Shown one piece after another: positions 9,906-23,920 of a stretch of DNA of 64,000 nucleotides (positions within the stretch are counted from its first letter, which is position 1; every line of letters starts with the position of its first letter). Source of the DNA: Pogona vitticeps (Eukaryota; Chordata; Lepidosauria; Squamata; Agamidae); assembly GCF_051106095.1 (NCBI RefSeq), contig NC_135794.1:23996747-24060746 (forward strand), in the 5' to 3' direction. Under the pieces are notes generated by a model. It saw nothing but the letters and a program-made list of their open reading frames with translations, searched no databases and was not told the DNA's origin. The translations under genes and the position numbers were made by a program.

Positions 9906-12900
9906 TCTAAAGAGCTTCTTGATGTTAATACATAAGAGGTAGTCTCAGTCCTGTTGATGTTCAACACGGCAGAGGTGGTGTCACGATCTGACATCCTCAC
10001 GATCTGACATCCTCAAGGGCCCGCTCACACAAACCACTAACGTTGGCTCTGTGGCATCGCCTGGAAAAGTTACTCTTTTGTAACTACAACTGCTCGACGT
10101 CCTTGGTGGCCACGCGGGCTGACAGAAGACAGACCTCTGGCTGATTCCCAATATTAACTGCCCCCCCCCAAAAAAAAACCCACTCTGTAGGAATGTCTCT
10201 CCACTGCAATGGGTTGTTTAGTAAGCAGGTAAGTAACACCAGACCCACCTGTGATCTAACAGGTGTAGCTTTAGCTCTTGCAGGTACAGCTGCCCCAGGG
10301 AGGGCTCGGTCCTACCAGGAGACACAGCAGGGGTTGAGGGAGCTCTTTCCGGTGTCACAAAAGGGCATCATAATTTTAGTTATTTAAGACAAGCCATGCC
10401 AGAGGACTGGAAAGTCTACTTTATATTGAAGTCCACCATCTAGCTAGCTTTTGCTCCCTGTTCTAGATACAGCCTCATAATGCATATGATACAATGGTTT
10501 ATCCCATAGGGAACCCATTAGCAAACTAGAAACAATAGTTACATAACGAATGATACATGGATTTGGGCAGTTTTTTTGTGTGTGTTTTTTTTTTTTTTTT
10601 TTTGGCAGAAAAACTACAGCAAAATTTAAAAACAGACATAGAAGAACTTGGGAGTTAGTCCAAGAAGTGACCCACAACCAAATATTGTTGGTCCATCATT
10701 CTTGCCATTTTGTTTTAACCACTCTCTAACGAATCAACTTGGATAAACTCCTTTTTAAAAAAAAAAAACTGTTTACTTCCTGAAGCACACGAATGCCGCA
10801 GGTACAAAGCAAGTGACGTTCAAACCGTCCGATCCAAGGCTGCTTCAGTGATAAGGAAGCAGATGAGGACAGATCAGGGACTTGGGGATGCTCATCCGAA
10901 GTTATCAGCAGATGAACTGTGGACTTTGCACCTGCCCTCCCCCCCCCCCCCCGTCTTCCCTGCTCAGATTAAATTACGTTCCTTCTACTTACATGGTAGT
11001 CAATAAAGTATATATTAGTAGATTTAAGCCACTCCTTTTACATCTACATCTCTGTTGTCGTTTTTTAAAGATACATGACTGTTGGGTCCTATCAGCTTTC
11101 AAACATCACAAGATGTCCAGCAGTTAAGTACTCATATAATACCTAAAAATGTAATATGACTGTTGGGTGGGGAGAGCATGATTTGTTCCATTTTAACATC
11201 CCATAGGCAGTTTGCTAATTGCTGTAATATCCAGATTTGCTTTTAAGAAGTCCCATTAGAACTGTGAGACTAACCACCCACCGGCCAAGCCAGAAGGGCA
11301 AACAAAATGCAGGATTCAGATGCTGGTCCCACCCGAATGGAAGAGAAAAATGCATTCAATCATTTCTGGAAAGACATCTAATCTTTGAAATTTGCTGTTG
11401 GGTCTTGATCTTTCTTGTGTGACCACCTCTGTTTTTTGTTTTGGGTTCAGTTTTTTGTTTTTCTGTTTTTTTGGCAACGACTTCTTTGAACTGCTTTTTA
11501 AATGGAACTTTCCATGCTTGGTCTCCATCCAACCAACATATTTTGGGGCCTCTTTGAAAAGCCCACAAAGCCAAATCTGTACAGCTGACCCTATTTTTTA
11601 AAAAAGTTTTAAAAGCCTACTGCGTGTTGTTTTTATCGAAATGTGTCCTCTGTGTTCTAATTACAACTTCAGAACTTTCCAATAACCCCAGAGGCAGAAG
11701 GCTTTGCTGCTTCTACCCATCATGAGACCTAGAGAGAAATGTTTTAAAAATAGAAGCGATGGGTGTATTTTCTGTGCGCCTTAAGACAATCTAGAACACA
11801 ACAATCAAGACCTCTTGAATAACTAAGTGAAACAGAGATTGCTATACTTTTTAATGGTGTGCCTTCTTAAAGTGCCTTTAATCTAATCATGGTTTGAATA
11901 TCATAATCTGACTGGGGGAAAGGGGACCATTTAAAGCCTGGGAAGATTTTGTCATGGAAGGAGCACAGACCTCTTGTTGGCTCTTAAAAAAAAACACGAA
12001 TAATTAAGCAAACAAATTGAAGATTCTCATTCCTGATGTTAATCGTAACAGCTAACATTTTGGGCCTCACTAAGAATTAATGGAACACATTGATTTTTTT
12101 AAGCTAACTTTACACGCACCCGGTGCAATGCCTGTACAGCCGCATGCAGAATTTCCCACAGTCGGGATGGTATTCTGAGGCACTGCCTCCCAAAAATTAA
12201 ATAGCTGCCCGATTAGAACCCCACCCCAAGCTAGGCATCCTACAGAAGGGTCCTGTGCAGATGCTGAGGGCCCCATCAAATGTCACGGGGCTGTAATGTT
12301 CTGGGAGCAATAAAAGGGAATTCCACCATACCCTGGCAAGTCTCTTAAGATGGAGGAGCAGCTGCCAACTTTGACCTCAGAACATGAGATTTCAGCCTCC
12401 GTCTGTACTAAAGAGGCAAAGAGAGGAGAGGCGAGGAATCAAATTTTCACAGAACAAGATTTCAGCACTTAGAGATCTCAGTCTTTCATGAGGAACACTT
12501 TGTGTAAACAACTCACCAGTTTGCTGTTGTGTCAATTCAAGTTTATTGTTAAAATAGTCTGAGCCTTTGATGGCAATATCTTCATCAGAAGATATCAACT
12601 CAAACCAAGCTAACCTTAAATACCTCCAGATAATAATAATTGTTTTTATATAATGATTATTGAGGCTCTCTTGATAAAACTTGAGCCACTGTCCATCAGC
12701 AGAGAGAGTGGTTTTGTTTTTAGTGCTTGCCGGAAGCCTTCGTTTTGCAAACGAGATGGACTTGGCAGGTTGCCCTTCTATAATGCGGGCCAATGCAGGG
12801 GACGGGCTCTTTCATGTTCATCTGCCTAGGTTTGGTTTAAATGTCCACCAAGCTGGTTTTGATTGTATCTGGAGGTACTGAAGGCTAGCTTTGCTTGAGT

Positions 12901-13259
12901 TGATATCTCACCTTGCCTGACAAAGATGGCGCAGGATATGGCTGTGGAAAGCTCAGGCTATTTTAACTATAAACATGACTGAAAACCCATGAGCTGTTTA
13001 CACAGAGTTTTTAGCAGTTCATATAATGCCCCAAAACAGCAATAAGATATTAAATACACACAGCAGAGAGAAAAAACTGCAACATAATGTGACTTCTTTT
13101 CGGTTGTTCCTCTTTTATGAAAGGAACTGCCACCAAAAATCTGCCTGTCCTCCTCTCTGGAAACTTTTAATAAACTTTTTAAAAGTTTTTATTTTTTATT
13201 TTGGCAGGTCTTCCAAACTATATCATCTCAATAGCCTGCTTAGATTATATATTTACCAT
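9906..13259. other. Intergenic, no gene seen
   Basis: Contains a perfect tandem 16-bp duplication at 9981-10012 (unit tcacgatctgacatcc), poly-T near 10583-10603, poly-A near 10758-10768 and poly-C near 10938-10952. No supported gene. Confidence 0.45.
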
Positions 13260-13440
13260 CTACCTGATTAGCTGCTGCCTGGTTTTAACTTAATTTTAAT
13301 TGCAAATATAACCTTCGCTATTATGTTTGTTGATACAGATTTATTTGTTATGCATTTATACTGTATTCCGCTGTCCATTGGTCTGATGGGCAGTATAGAA
13401 ATGTAAAAATATAAATAAATAAACAAATAAGGAACTGGAC
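13260..13440 (+). mobile_element. LINE (L2/CR1-type) 3' tail remnant
   Basis: Ends in 'gatgggcagtatagaaatg' followed by an (ATAA)n-like tail. This is the form typical of 3' ends of squamate non-LTR elements. Similar tails occur at 29215-29345 and 34600-34795, and inverted at 25265-25345 and 60790-60930. The exact clade cannot be fixed by eye. Confidence 0.55.
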
Positions 13441-14684
13441 ATTTTCATTACTTCTGCTAAGCAAGCACCATAAATTGGCACAAAGTGACGCAGCTCAGAC
13501 AAAACAGGTAAATTCATAAAGACACGAGGAAGTGATTACAAAGGAATTCTATGAGGAAATTGCCTTTTCCAAGAGCTAAGCAAAAATTGCCTTGTGTGTT
13601 GTGGAGGAGGGAAGGAATGGACCACCCCTTCTCATTATGGACCTTAAGAAAGAGGGGATGGGGTTGAGAAGGGATGTCTGATGGACCGGGGTGCAGCGGT
13701 CATGGAAGTGTTTTTGACACCTGAGACAGGGCTTGTAAATTTCCTCCATGTGCAAACCTCCAACATCTGCACAGAGAAAGGGAAGACACGGGCAGCTTTC
13801 TACAATCCAGGAAGGTGGAAGTAAAAGCTAAGAACCAAACAATTCTTCCAGCTCTTCTCAACTGTCAGAGCAACTAAGGGTAAGGGGCAGAGATTCCTCA
13901 GACACCTTGGGACACCTGCCATTTGGGTTCTTTTTTTAAAAAAACACCTTTTCTTGGGGTCAGCTGTCAGCATCAGCATCAGCACTGGCAGTTCAAATTG
14001 GACCATCGCTAAACTTCTTATAGCCATCTGAATGCTCACTCTGGCTAGCTGAGCTAGACAAGCCTTGGAACTGATCCTGCACAGCTCTTTGAACGTCCCA
14101 TGGTAGGATAATTGGTAGAGACCTTCTCCTTATTTCCATGCTTTGGAATAATGATTGGATATGCAACGACCCCTTGTGCCTACTCTCCTTCAGAACTACA
14201 GGGCATATGTGCCGAATCTTGAGTCATTTTTCAGAAGCTGACAAACGGTTGTTAGGCGGATTGCGCGGCGGAAAAGAAAAGCCACGCACAATTACATCGG
14301 GACAACCGCCTCCGTGCTAGAATTGCTTCCTGTAATTCTTTGTGATGGCTTGCGATTGAGACAATCATCTTCTGATAAAGGTTTGCCAAGCATTTGCCAT
14401 CATTAATCTATTCTGTCAAGTTCCATTAAGTCCCCGAGAAGGGTGCTTAACCTCCGCAAAAGATGGCTTACTTAACCCGCTACGAAGACCTGAGACTGGG
14501 AACTTCTTGTAATGATTTCTTGCTGTCGTCTGTGGCGATCCAAGGGGAGGAAAGGCAGATAATTGTCAAAAGTCATCTGCAATTCTCACGCAGTGCAAAA
14601 TACTGTATCTAAAGCTAGGGAATTCGCCCTAGAAATCCAGGCAGCACATCAATATATAAGGCAAAATATTCATGGCTTAAATAT

Positions 14685-14770
14685 ACAACTCATTCATTCA
14701 TTCAGTTTTATTTTTTGTACTCTTGTCTTTATCCTCAAGGGGATGCAAAGACAGCTTACAATATTACTAC
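14685..14770 (-). mobile_element. Non-LTR tail fragment (inverted)
   Basis: 'ctttatcctcaaggggatgc' and the following 'agacagcttacaat' resemble the reverse of the LINE 3' UTR found in several places in the window. It is short and diverged. Confidence 0.35.
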
Positions 14771-14845
14771 TTGGTACTTCAATGTGAAGCCACCTTTCAC
14801 CTCTCTGTTTTGTCTATTGCCATCCTTGCCCCAGCTTTGTGATCT

Positions 14846-15058
14846 CACAGCGCAGTGGTTAAACGGTGGCACTGCAGTCAAGACTCACAACCTGGGTTCA
14901 ATCCAGATATGCTCAGGTAGCCGGCTCAAGGTTGAATGACCCTTCCATTCTTCCAGGGTTGATAAATTAAGTACCCAGCTTGCTGGGGAATGGGGGGGGC
15001 AATGTGTAGAGTGCTTTAAATGCAATGGGGTGGTATATAAGCAGCACACTTTGTTTGG
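14846..15058 (+). mobile_element. tRNA-derived SINE, 'cagtggttaaa' family
   Basis: Has an A box 'gcgcagtggttaaacggtgg', a B box 'gggttcaatcc', and the body 'taccc agcttgctgggg' then 'gcaatggggtggtatataag'. It lacks the Bov-B-like tail, so it is a different SINE family from the 9724 and 28752 copies. Confidence 0.75.
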
Positions 15059-15792
15059 CTATGCTCTGGTTTGAATCCAGTCTGATTCGAAGGATGTTCC
15101 TAGATAAGCTAGGAGGCTGTTGCCTATTTTGCGAGGTTTCGTTGTGATCTTAATAAAGGTATTTGGGGATTTGTTTCTGACATTGAATCTTTAGGAGTTT
15201 CCAGCCATGTATTTGTTTTCCTTAGAAAGTTCTCTATTTTTTTCTTGGAAAGCCTTAACACGAGTGACATTCATGTAACTGGTGAACTGTGCTGGCAACG
15301 AAAAGCTGTAATGGAAGTTGAGGTCACATGACACAGAGATATGGAGAGAAGTATGAGGAGAATGTATGTCCTTTCCACTGCTTTTCAATCTGTGCACCAA
15401 AAACATCATTAGAGGAGCACTTATTGATTGAAAGGTTAGCATTATTGTAAATGGAGAAGTTATTGATAGCGCCTAATATGCAAAAGATAAAGCATTGCTG
15501 CCAATTAAGACCGTCTGCAAAGATTACTCAGATAAATCAATGGGATAAGTAACAAAAAAACTCTTACAATGAATGTGAAGTCAACCACCTTTGTGGTTAG
15601 CAGTAAAAAGCAGCCCAGGAAATACTGTTAAGCATCTAAAATGGCAGATATAAATACCTTGAACTTTATATACGTATTTATGCCACGTGCATTTTTCATA
15701 AGATGCTAATTTTCTGCCTGGGGGTACTCCCTAGCGCTAGACATTTTGCATGACACTCCATCACTTGATAGTCCTACAACTGCTTATAATTG

Positions 15793-15871
<79 letters not shown>

Positions 15872-16496
15872 GTAAGGGCTATAGTTATGTATGCAATGAC
15901 AGCAAGAGGAGACTGAGAGAAATACTTTCCATCCTGGTTGAACAAACAGCGAAGGCACGGCCACATCTATCTCGGGGCTAATGTGACTGGCAGAAAATAA
16001 AGTCCACATTCTGTGCATGAAGTGTCTTCTAACCTTTGGCCACCATCTCTACCCGTTCCCCATTTGGCACAGGGCTCCCTGGCTAACCACAAAAGTGTTT
16101 GCATCAATGCTGTGTATGGTTCCCAAACAGCCCTTCCTTTCTCTTGCTCTGTGCTCTGTGACAACTAAACTCTGCTTGGTCTTGAGTTCCGGCCCACACA
16201 TTTCAGAGGATGGGATGTTGCTGACCTGACAACCCTAAGGACAAATCATGGCTTGTCTAAATTCCAATTTACTGAGCAACAGAAGACTAAACAATGGTTC
16301 CTGTTCCTGGCTTGTTCAATGTGCCGTTGTTTACTCTAACCATGGTTCCTAATCACAAACGAGTTAGTTCAAATGAGAAAGTGAATGAAGGAGGAGAGGG
16401 GAGAGCTCCTACACCCCAGCCTCAATCAGGCTAATTTGTGTGATATTAGGCTACATAATGCTGAACTAATTTCTGAATTGTTATACAGTGTTGTCG
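15059..16496. other. Intergenic, no gene seen
   Basis: Apart from the TCTG microsatellite at 15793-15872, nothing was recognised in either strand. Confidence 0.45.
15793..15872. repeat. (TCTG)n microsatellite
   Basis: About 20 nearly perfect TGTC units. The 'CLSV' and 'TDRQ' frames across it are artefacts of the repeat. Confidence 0.97.
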
Positions 16497-16711
16497 CTGG
16501 CTGGATAGCTTGGGGGTTTAGGTATCTGGCTGCGGAGGTAGAGGCTGGGATTTCGATTCCCTCACTGTGTGCCTCCTGGGAGAAGAGCCAGCCTAGGTAG
16601 CCTTGGGCAGGCTGCACAGTCCCAGAATAACCCCAGAAGATGGGAATGGTGAACCACTTCCATATATTCTCTACCTGGAAAACCGTGGGAAGGTTCGCCA
16701 TAAGTCGGAAT
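16497..16711 (+). mobile_element. tRNA-derived SINE, first unit of a head-to-tail pair
   Basis: Starts 'gctggatagcttgggggttt', has a B-box-like 'gggatttcgattcc', the body 'gggcaggctgcacagtccca', and ends with 'ccataagtcggaatt'. A second copy follows directly. Confidence 0.85.
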
Positions 16712-16936
16712 TAGCTTGCTGGATAACTTAGTGATTTAGGTCCCTGGCTGTGTAGTCAAAGGTTGGGAGTTCAATTCCCCACGGGGCCTCCTGGGAGAAG
16801 AGCCATCCTAGGTAACCTTGGGCAAGCTGCACAGTCCCAGGACACCCCCAGAAGAAGGGAAGAGGAAAACACTTCTGAGTACTCTCTACTTGGAAAGCCC
16901 AGCCATAAGTCAGAATTGACTTGATGATGATGATTA
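16712..16936 (+). mobile_element. tRNA-derived SINE, second unit of a head-to-tail pair
   Basis: Same family and orientation as the unit before it: 'gctggataacttagtgattt', B box 'gggagttcaattcc', body 'gggcaagctgcacagtccca', tail 'ataagtcagaattgacttga' and a (TGA)n end. The units differ at many positions, so they look like separate insertions or an old dimer rather than a recent duplication. Confidence 0.85.
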
Positions 16937-19305
16937 TTACACAGTGTTTTAGTACAGAGATAGTAAATGCCTGGGCTGTTTGATGTCTTGGTCTTATCAG
17001 CCCTTCTCAGCATAGCCAAGGATCAGAGATCATGAGAGGTATAAGTCACAGAGGTGATCAAAGGTTCCCCAACATTAGTTTATTGTTAGACCAAAAAACA
17101 GGCTTTTATACCGTATTGTATGAAGAAGACACCATAAATTGTGAAATAATCTGTTTTAGAAAATGAGGGTAATGAGTGCATGTTTACATAATCATAGTAA
17201 AAAATAATCAAAGCAACCCACTCAAATTAAAAAGCTCAGAAGAACAGCTGGGGAGAACTCAGAGTTGCCCCAGGTTCTAGAAGGAACTCCATTTAAAGCT
17301 AGCAGAAGAACACGGGAAGGGCGCAGAAGAGGGACAGAATCTACAACATCCATGCCTAGGACAGAAAATCCAAAATGGCAAATCTGCAGAAAGCCAACCC
17401 CAAATACGTTCTAAAAAGTCTCTGAATATCGTCCTGCGTTATGAGCAAGAGAAAGAATCCAGGAGAAGGTGACACAGAAAGGAACCTCCTGCCCGGAGTC
17501 CAAACCCTGAAGCCTTCCATCTGAGCAGCAGAGAGCGCAGAGGGGAGAAGGAAGACAGGAGGCGAATACGCTTTGATCACCCTTTCAAAATATCTCCGTT
17601 TGGTACTGGAGCAATTCATTCTCCAGCAAGCCATGAAAGCAGGAAAGCTTTTGCTTGTTGTTCTTCAAGATCAGATATTTCAGTAGGTTAATCACTAAAC
17701 TCCTTATCTAAAACAATCTGAAAGTTCCTTCGGTACTTATTAAAATGCCCTTCTTCTCGCACTGGTTTCAGCCAGCAGGACTTATCCACCAGACTCCTGC
17801 ACACACACCCACACACAGAGCTACTAATAAGTAGGCAGAACAGGCCTTTGACAGATCCAGGGAATTTCTGCCTCCCTTACTCCAAAAACTGCAATCATAC
17901 CCTGCATTGACCATTGGGCTGGGGTGGCTGTCAATTAATCCAACAATAACCAATTGTTCCCTCCCTGCCTCTGATTTTGAAGACAGACACACCTCTCTGC
18001 TAAAGTGTCTCTTTCCCTTTCTTTTTAGTCTGCTGGAAGTTAGTAGGTTATGCTGCTATGCAGTTAGCAGTTAGTGCAGTTAATTTGAGGAAAGCAGAAA
18101 GTGTGAGTCTTTTGGGGCCTACCACAGCAAGCAGTCATTTTTGTACCGCATGCTGTTTCAGGTCAATTCAACAGTATGTAAATGAAACCTTGTCATTCTT
18201 TCTCTTAACAATGTCTCAGAGTGAGCTATTGAGACTGTAAGTGCCAGTTGATGAGACAATAAAAAGAAGTCTACTCTGGGGGAGGCTTGAAGTTAATTCT
18301 GCTCTCTAAGTCCCTACAATTCTGCTGCATTGCTAGAGGTTGTTTATGCAAAATTCAAAACTCTCCAACACCAGGTGCAGGTGGAAAAGGCATTGGTGAA
18401 TAGACCCAGTGTCCTTGTCAAGGTCCATCTTCAACCTGATCTCAAATACAGAGATATGTCCTAACAAAAATCCATCCAAACCTGTTTCCACTGAAACATG
18501 CATAGTTATTACAGATCAAACTGCATTTGTGATTCAGGTGGCCACTTAATGCAATAAAAAGAAGGAAAACGGTCGCACACAAATAAATGTTGTTTTTCAC
18601 ACATGGCAGCTTATATACAATTTGCCGTCATCGTGCCTGGAGAAGTATATTTACAAAAGATCACACTGAAATAAATGCCTTAAACATGCTGCAGTAATCT
18701 GTTTTTTCTTTCTGTTATCACCAAAAGACGAGCCAGAAGCCTAAAGCGTCTCATCTATAGAGAGAGGCGCAATTTTGGAAAGGATGACTTTCATTTAAAT
18801 AGAAAGATGATACATACTGTGAGTAAGCGACCTGTCTGACAGCTTCATGTGTCACCCAGTTTCTCTCTCTCGACATCCTTTCCTCCTGGCTTCCTGGGGG
18901 TTCTGGCTTTACAAACTAGACTATTGGATACCACCAGAATCAATCAGATTCTGGTTGTATCCAGTATCGATCAATACAATCAGAAAATCCTTTCAGATAT
19001 TGGACTGTCCTCCATAATACCTCTCACTATGATAGAAATGGCTACCCTATTTGTGACTAAGATGCTGTCTCAAACGGATAGGCACAGATTGTAACCACAC
19101 CATATTATGAGCAGAATTTTTAGGGACTGTCATTCTATACTATAGATCTGTAGGATCTTACATGATGGCTAGTGAATCTTCTAAATCTTCTAAATCTTAA
19201 TTCAAAACTATTTCCCAGGTATAGTTGTAAACATGCTAGATTGTGTTGCACTTAAGGAGAAGCTCTGCATATATATACACACACACATATATGCACACAC
19301 ATCCT
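16937..19305. other. Intergenic, no gene seen
   Basis: No recognised gene. A short AT/AC-rich run sits near 19268-19300. Confidence 0.45.
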
Positions 19306-19444
19306 TCTAGTGCAGTGATTCCAACCTTGGGCCCCCAGATGTTCCTGGACTAAAACTCCCAGAAGCCTTCACCGCTAGCTGGGGTTTCTGGGAGTGGCCA
19401 TTCAAGAACACCTGAGAACCCAAGGTTGGGAGCTACTGGTCTAG
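19306..19444. mobile_element. Fold-back MITE-like element
   Basis: A hairpin of about 140 bp. The left arm 'ccaaccttgggcccccagat' to 'actcccagaagcc' is the imperfect reverse complement of the right arm ending 'cccaaggttggg'. The outer ends CTAG(N)CAGT match each other inverted. A related copy lies at 33866-33997. The form suits a non-autonomous DNA transposon; the superfamily is not assigned. Confidence 0.65.
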
Positions 19445-22400
19445 CGGGATTGTGAGGAAACAGCGGTTTTAATTCCCACAGGTCTTGTTCATACACAGAA
19501 GCACAGAACATTGTTTCTGTTGATACACTCGAAGGATTACAGTACAAATTAACAGTTGGTCGACGTTGTTGTGTAATTGCCCGTATCTATGCAGTTATAG
19601 GCTGTCAGCACTGCACTCAACCATAAATCAATTCTTTTTTTTTTCTCTCCAAACAGGGACCAAAAAATAAATAAATAAAGAATAAACCGACATCATGTGC
19701 TCAGGTCTTGAAAGCTTAATCTTTTTTGCTCATGAAACAGGATGAGATTAATATAAGCACTTGAACCTGTCCAAATTGGCAAACTGTCAGTCTTCTCACT
19801 CAAAGGAAACCATCTGGGGAGGGGTTCTTTCCCCCTCCACTACCCCCCACAACTTGGTTTCTTTTTTTAAACTAGCCGTCAAAATGACCCATGTACTCAA
19901 TAGGTGAGCCCAGGACAAGGTCATTAAAAGCAACCAGATTAGATTAGAAGTACAGCCAACAAACAGAAAATAATTTGGCAGTGAATTTGAAAGCAGAGTC
20001 GTTGCTACTACTCCCAACAGGCCAAGGAGGGCCAAGGCACTAGAGAAATATCCTGCAAAAAATGAAAAATCATGTAACCGCCGGCTCGCTTCAGCTCGCT
20101 GGCAGCTGCTTTTACAATGGGCTGATGGCAGTTGTAAGTTAGTGCTGTGAAGCCAACACAAGGACCCAGAAACAAACACATGCACACTTACACACACTTG
20201 CAAGGCATAAACAATAAATGCAATCCACCTGTCTTTTCCAGAAGTAGCTGCACTCCAGTTGAGATTCCTTTAATCTGCTTCTTTCAAACCACATTATCTG
20301 GAGTTGTTTCGCTGACGTCACTGGGATTACCCTCAAAGGAAGAGGTGTCTGCCTAGACCTTTTTTCGCTGCCGGGGGCCTAAGCTATAGAAAACAACACG
20401 CGAGCATTTGGCAATGTTTCTTGGAAGAAATTTTACGAGCTCTGTAAAATACACAGTGCCACTCAGAGCTCTTCACAACGGTGGCAAGGCTGGTACAACT
20501 TGCTGCCAAACGACCTCTCTTCTGTTTTCTCGTTTCATTCTCCACCCTGAAGCTAAGTCCACTGGCTCTTGCATCAGGACTGGCTGTTGGAGAGCAGACA
20601 CCAGAGGACAGCCAGATAGTGAAGGGAGCAACATGGCAAGCTGCATGGAGTAGAGGCTTACCAGATCTCAGCGTGCTGGCAGGAATCTCAAAAATTGCTA
20701 AGCTTTCTCAGGTCTCCAGGCTAGGGAGCAAATTTTGGGGCAACAGTTTCCCGGATGAGAGAAAGTCTTATTTCTTTCATGCATGTTTTCAAATATTGGA
20801 TGTGATTTTCCACCCATCTGGAAACTGCGGGTTCTTAGTTGCCATCTTAGCTGGCCAGCTGATTTTCACTTTGATTCTGGGCCCAGATCCGCCTTGTGCC
20901 TACATTCATAATCAATGAGCCCCAAAGCACTTCTGGTTCCCTTCTAATCTTTGCCTCCCGGCCTGTGAGAGAGACGTTTTGGCCTTGGGATCTCAGTGAA
21001 ATGAAATATTCTTAACTTGGCAGCTCCATGGTACAACTCCGCTCTTAGAGAGGGAAAAATACCCAGAGAACTTAGAATGAAATGGCAGAAGACTCCCACG
21101 AGTCCTTCCCCATGCCTTAACATTCATCACTAGCAGCACTTGATCCAGTTTGTCTTACAGTAGGGCCGGCCCTGCTCACAATGATTAAATGGCACCTCTC
21201 CGCCCCTCAAAAGCAACTGTAAGGTTAGATTTCCAATTTCACACAACACATAAAATGTTTACAGGGTGGAGTATGTTTGCAGAGAACTGTACATCCTACA
21301 TATGCCAGAGATGCTTCCCCCCCCCCATTCAGATATCATGTGAGAGCATAGGCTCAGCTTTCAAAGTTTCACTGTGTTCTAGAGTTTTATCATTTTTGAA
21401 GAACAACTGTTTACAACTGCAGCTTGAGAGGAGAGCTGTGTTGACACAGAGCTCCAGGAAAAGGTGCGGATTGATACCCGTGATTCCAGAGTGACACACA
21501 ATAAAAAGTGGAAAAGCTTTCCATCTTGCCCTCAACCCATTTAAAAGGCAGCAGATCAATGGATCGATCAATCCATTCCCATCTCCCCATGTCAACACAT
21601 AATAAAAACAAGATTTTACAGCCGCCACTCAGGTCTAGCACCATCCAACTTGTCTGCTCTCCCCATATCTTACGAGTAAAGAAACACGGTCTTTTTCTCC
21701 CACCTTGTACCAGGGGCCATTGCGAACACGTCTCTTTTCCAGGGTAACTGTCCCTTCAGTTTCTTCCATGCTTTCTTGACTTCAAGTACGTGGACTTCCA
21801 GTGTAAACATTAAACAGCCCTGCACAGGAAGGGGAACAAAACACAGAAACCCTCTTCAGTAGAGTAGGACAGTTGAACCCAACGGCTTCTTGTAAGCACC
21901 TCACGGGGTTGTATTTCCTTGTGGTTTGTTTTCAAAGTCCACTCGGTGTAATCCTAGATTTTCAAATCACGCTTCATAGGTTTCCCAAGGAGCATGCCAG
22001 GGTTTGTTTTTTTTTATAATGTGTTTGTACGAGCGTGTTTCCCTTCTCTCTCTGGACTGACTGATCCTGTTGTGCACAGAAATCCCTGTGGTAGTCTTAC
22101 TCTATAAATCCATCCTCTTTAAAACACACGCTCACATATACAGAGGTGGGAAAAGAGAGAGATCATGTGTGTGTCTCTATCAGACCAGAACACTTGAGAA
22201 AAGCTAGTTTCTAAGTCAGATACAATTCACCAGGTTGGCCACTCCCCTCTGATCTTAGAGCAATTCTGGACTATAGATTTGTATATATGGTGTTTTTTTT
22301 AAAAAAATAGAAGCAAGGTTGCTTGGCAACCAATCCCTTCACGTCACCGAGGTAATAGTCAAACATACATTTCAGCTTTAGTATCTCATTGAGTAAATAT

Positions 22401-23451
22401 TGTGCTTGGATGAGAAGAACCTTGGAATGGAAAGGCGAGGTTTATTATTTATTTTGTTTTAATTTATTTGACACATTTCTTCTCCAAATATATAAACACA
22501 CACTAGTGAGCAGCAAAGATGCCATAAATTGAAGGACAGTGAAAGTAATGTACAGGCCCTCCAAAAGCTGCACTTGATGCTTGAAGCATTGCCCACTAGC
22601 CAACTATAATTATAGTGAAGTAACTCTTACTGTTTCACTAGACATCCCATTGATATGGGTATCTGGGAGAAGATAAATGGTTATTTCATCTCCGAGGATC
22701 CTACTCTTATTTTGATGTCTACAGGGAGATGCACTTCTATGCTAATGGTGTGAACTATACATGCAATTTATATTAACATATCACTAGGCAGGTTTTCACC
22801 CTCCTGGAAAAGTCCCTGCAGACATTCTGGGATAGAGAAACAGATAAAGATGCATATTCCTCCAACCGGTATCCCCATCTCCCTAGTTTTCTGAATAAAG
22901 GACCACAAGACAGGAGGGTAGGGATACCTGAAGGGGAAAGAGCCTGGAAAGAGGAGATTTGTAGGGAAGAGTCTAAGGATAGTGAACAAGGAACTGGGGA
23001 AATATCAGTCTAAATATGATATGTCTGTCTATGTCTATCTATAGTTACTCCTACATCCACAACTACACCTATGTCTATCATACCTATGAAATGAAACCAT
23101 GACAAACAATAACATTAGCTATAAAGGCAGTGCAAGCATTTCTTAAATTAAAATGCTTGGAGAAATTAAAATGTCTTAACCTGGCATTTGAAAAACATAT
23201 TTCTGAGGCACCTCATTATGGAGATGATTCCATGGCTGGGATGACATTCCAGTGATAAAGCTTTCCTTTTACTGTTAGACAGGAATTATATTGTCTTGCT
23301 CGCTCCTTTTCTTCCTTCCTGAGTTTTATTTTAAATGAGGCTCTTCACTAACAAAATTGCACTAATTCCCAGCTTTAAAAAAAAACCACTTTTAATCAGT
23401 TAATTGAGGGAGCAGTTAGCCAATTTGCATTTGAGTATGGAGAGAAAGAGA
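19445..23451. other. Intergenic, no gene seen
   Basis: No supported exon. The 135-codon minus frame at 19796-20203 is hydrophobic, but it has no family resemblance and no flanking splice logic that could be recognised. Confidence 0.45.
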
Positions 23452-23690
23452 TTGTGATACTGTTGTTAAAGCATTAGGTGGGGAGATCCGAGTTCAAACC
23501 CCCCACCTGACAAATGAAATTCACTAGCTGAACCGGCTGCCCTGCTAACACTTTCTCCGCCCGACCTACCCCACAGGGTTGTCGTGAGCCTAAAGCATGG
23601 GGTGGAGGGCAGAGGGAAGAAAGCCATGGATGCCACCTTGAGGTCACTGAAGGAAAGGTGAGATGCAATAAGAAACATAAAAGAAAATAA
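23452..23690 (+). mobile_element. tRNA-derived SINE
   Basis: B-box-like 'ccgagttcaaacccccc', then 'cccacagggttgtcgtgagc' and 'gaaagccatggatgccacc'. This is the tail text common to squamate tRNA SINEs whose 3' part carries 'cagggttgttgtgag'. Confidence 0.7.
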
Positions 23691-23920
23691 AACATATTGC
23701 ACACAAGCAGAATTGCCCTATGGGCACCTCGGGTGGGAGATTTCCCTCAGAATAAGGGAGAGGAAATCAGTCCTGTGAGAAAGGAAACCCATGTGCCACT
23801 GAAGGAGGGAATATTTATCCCCCCCCCCCCCGGCTGAGAGAATCGCTGCCTCTTCAATCCTTTGCCTCTGAAGTGGCTTCATCCCAGCTTCCTGGGGCAA
23901 AATCTGAGGTGGTCCAGCCT

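Noticed and set aside
19796-20203. Hydrophobic 135-codon minus frame, considered as a transporter exon (SLC28-like)
   Set aside because: No SLC28/CNT motif could be seen. The frame looks like chance translation of T-rich DNA.
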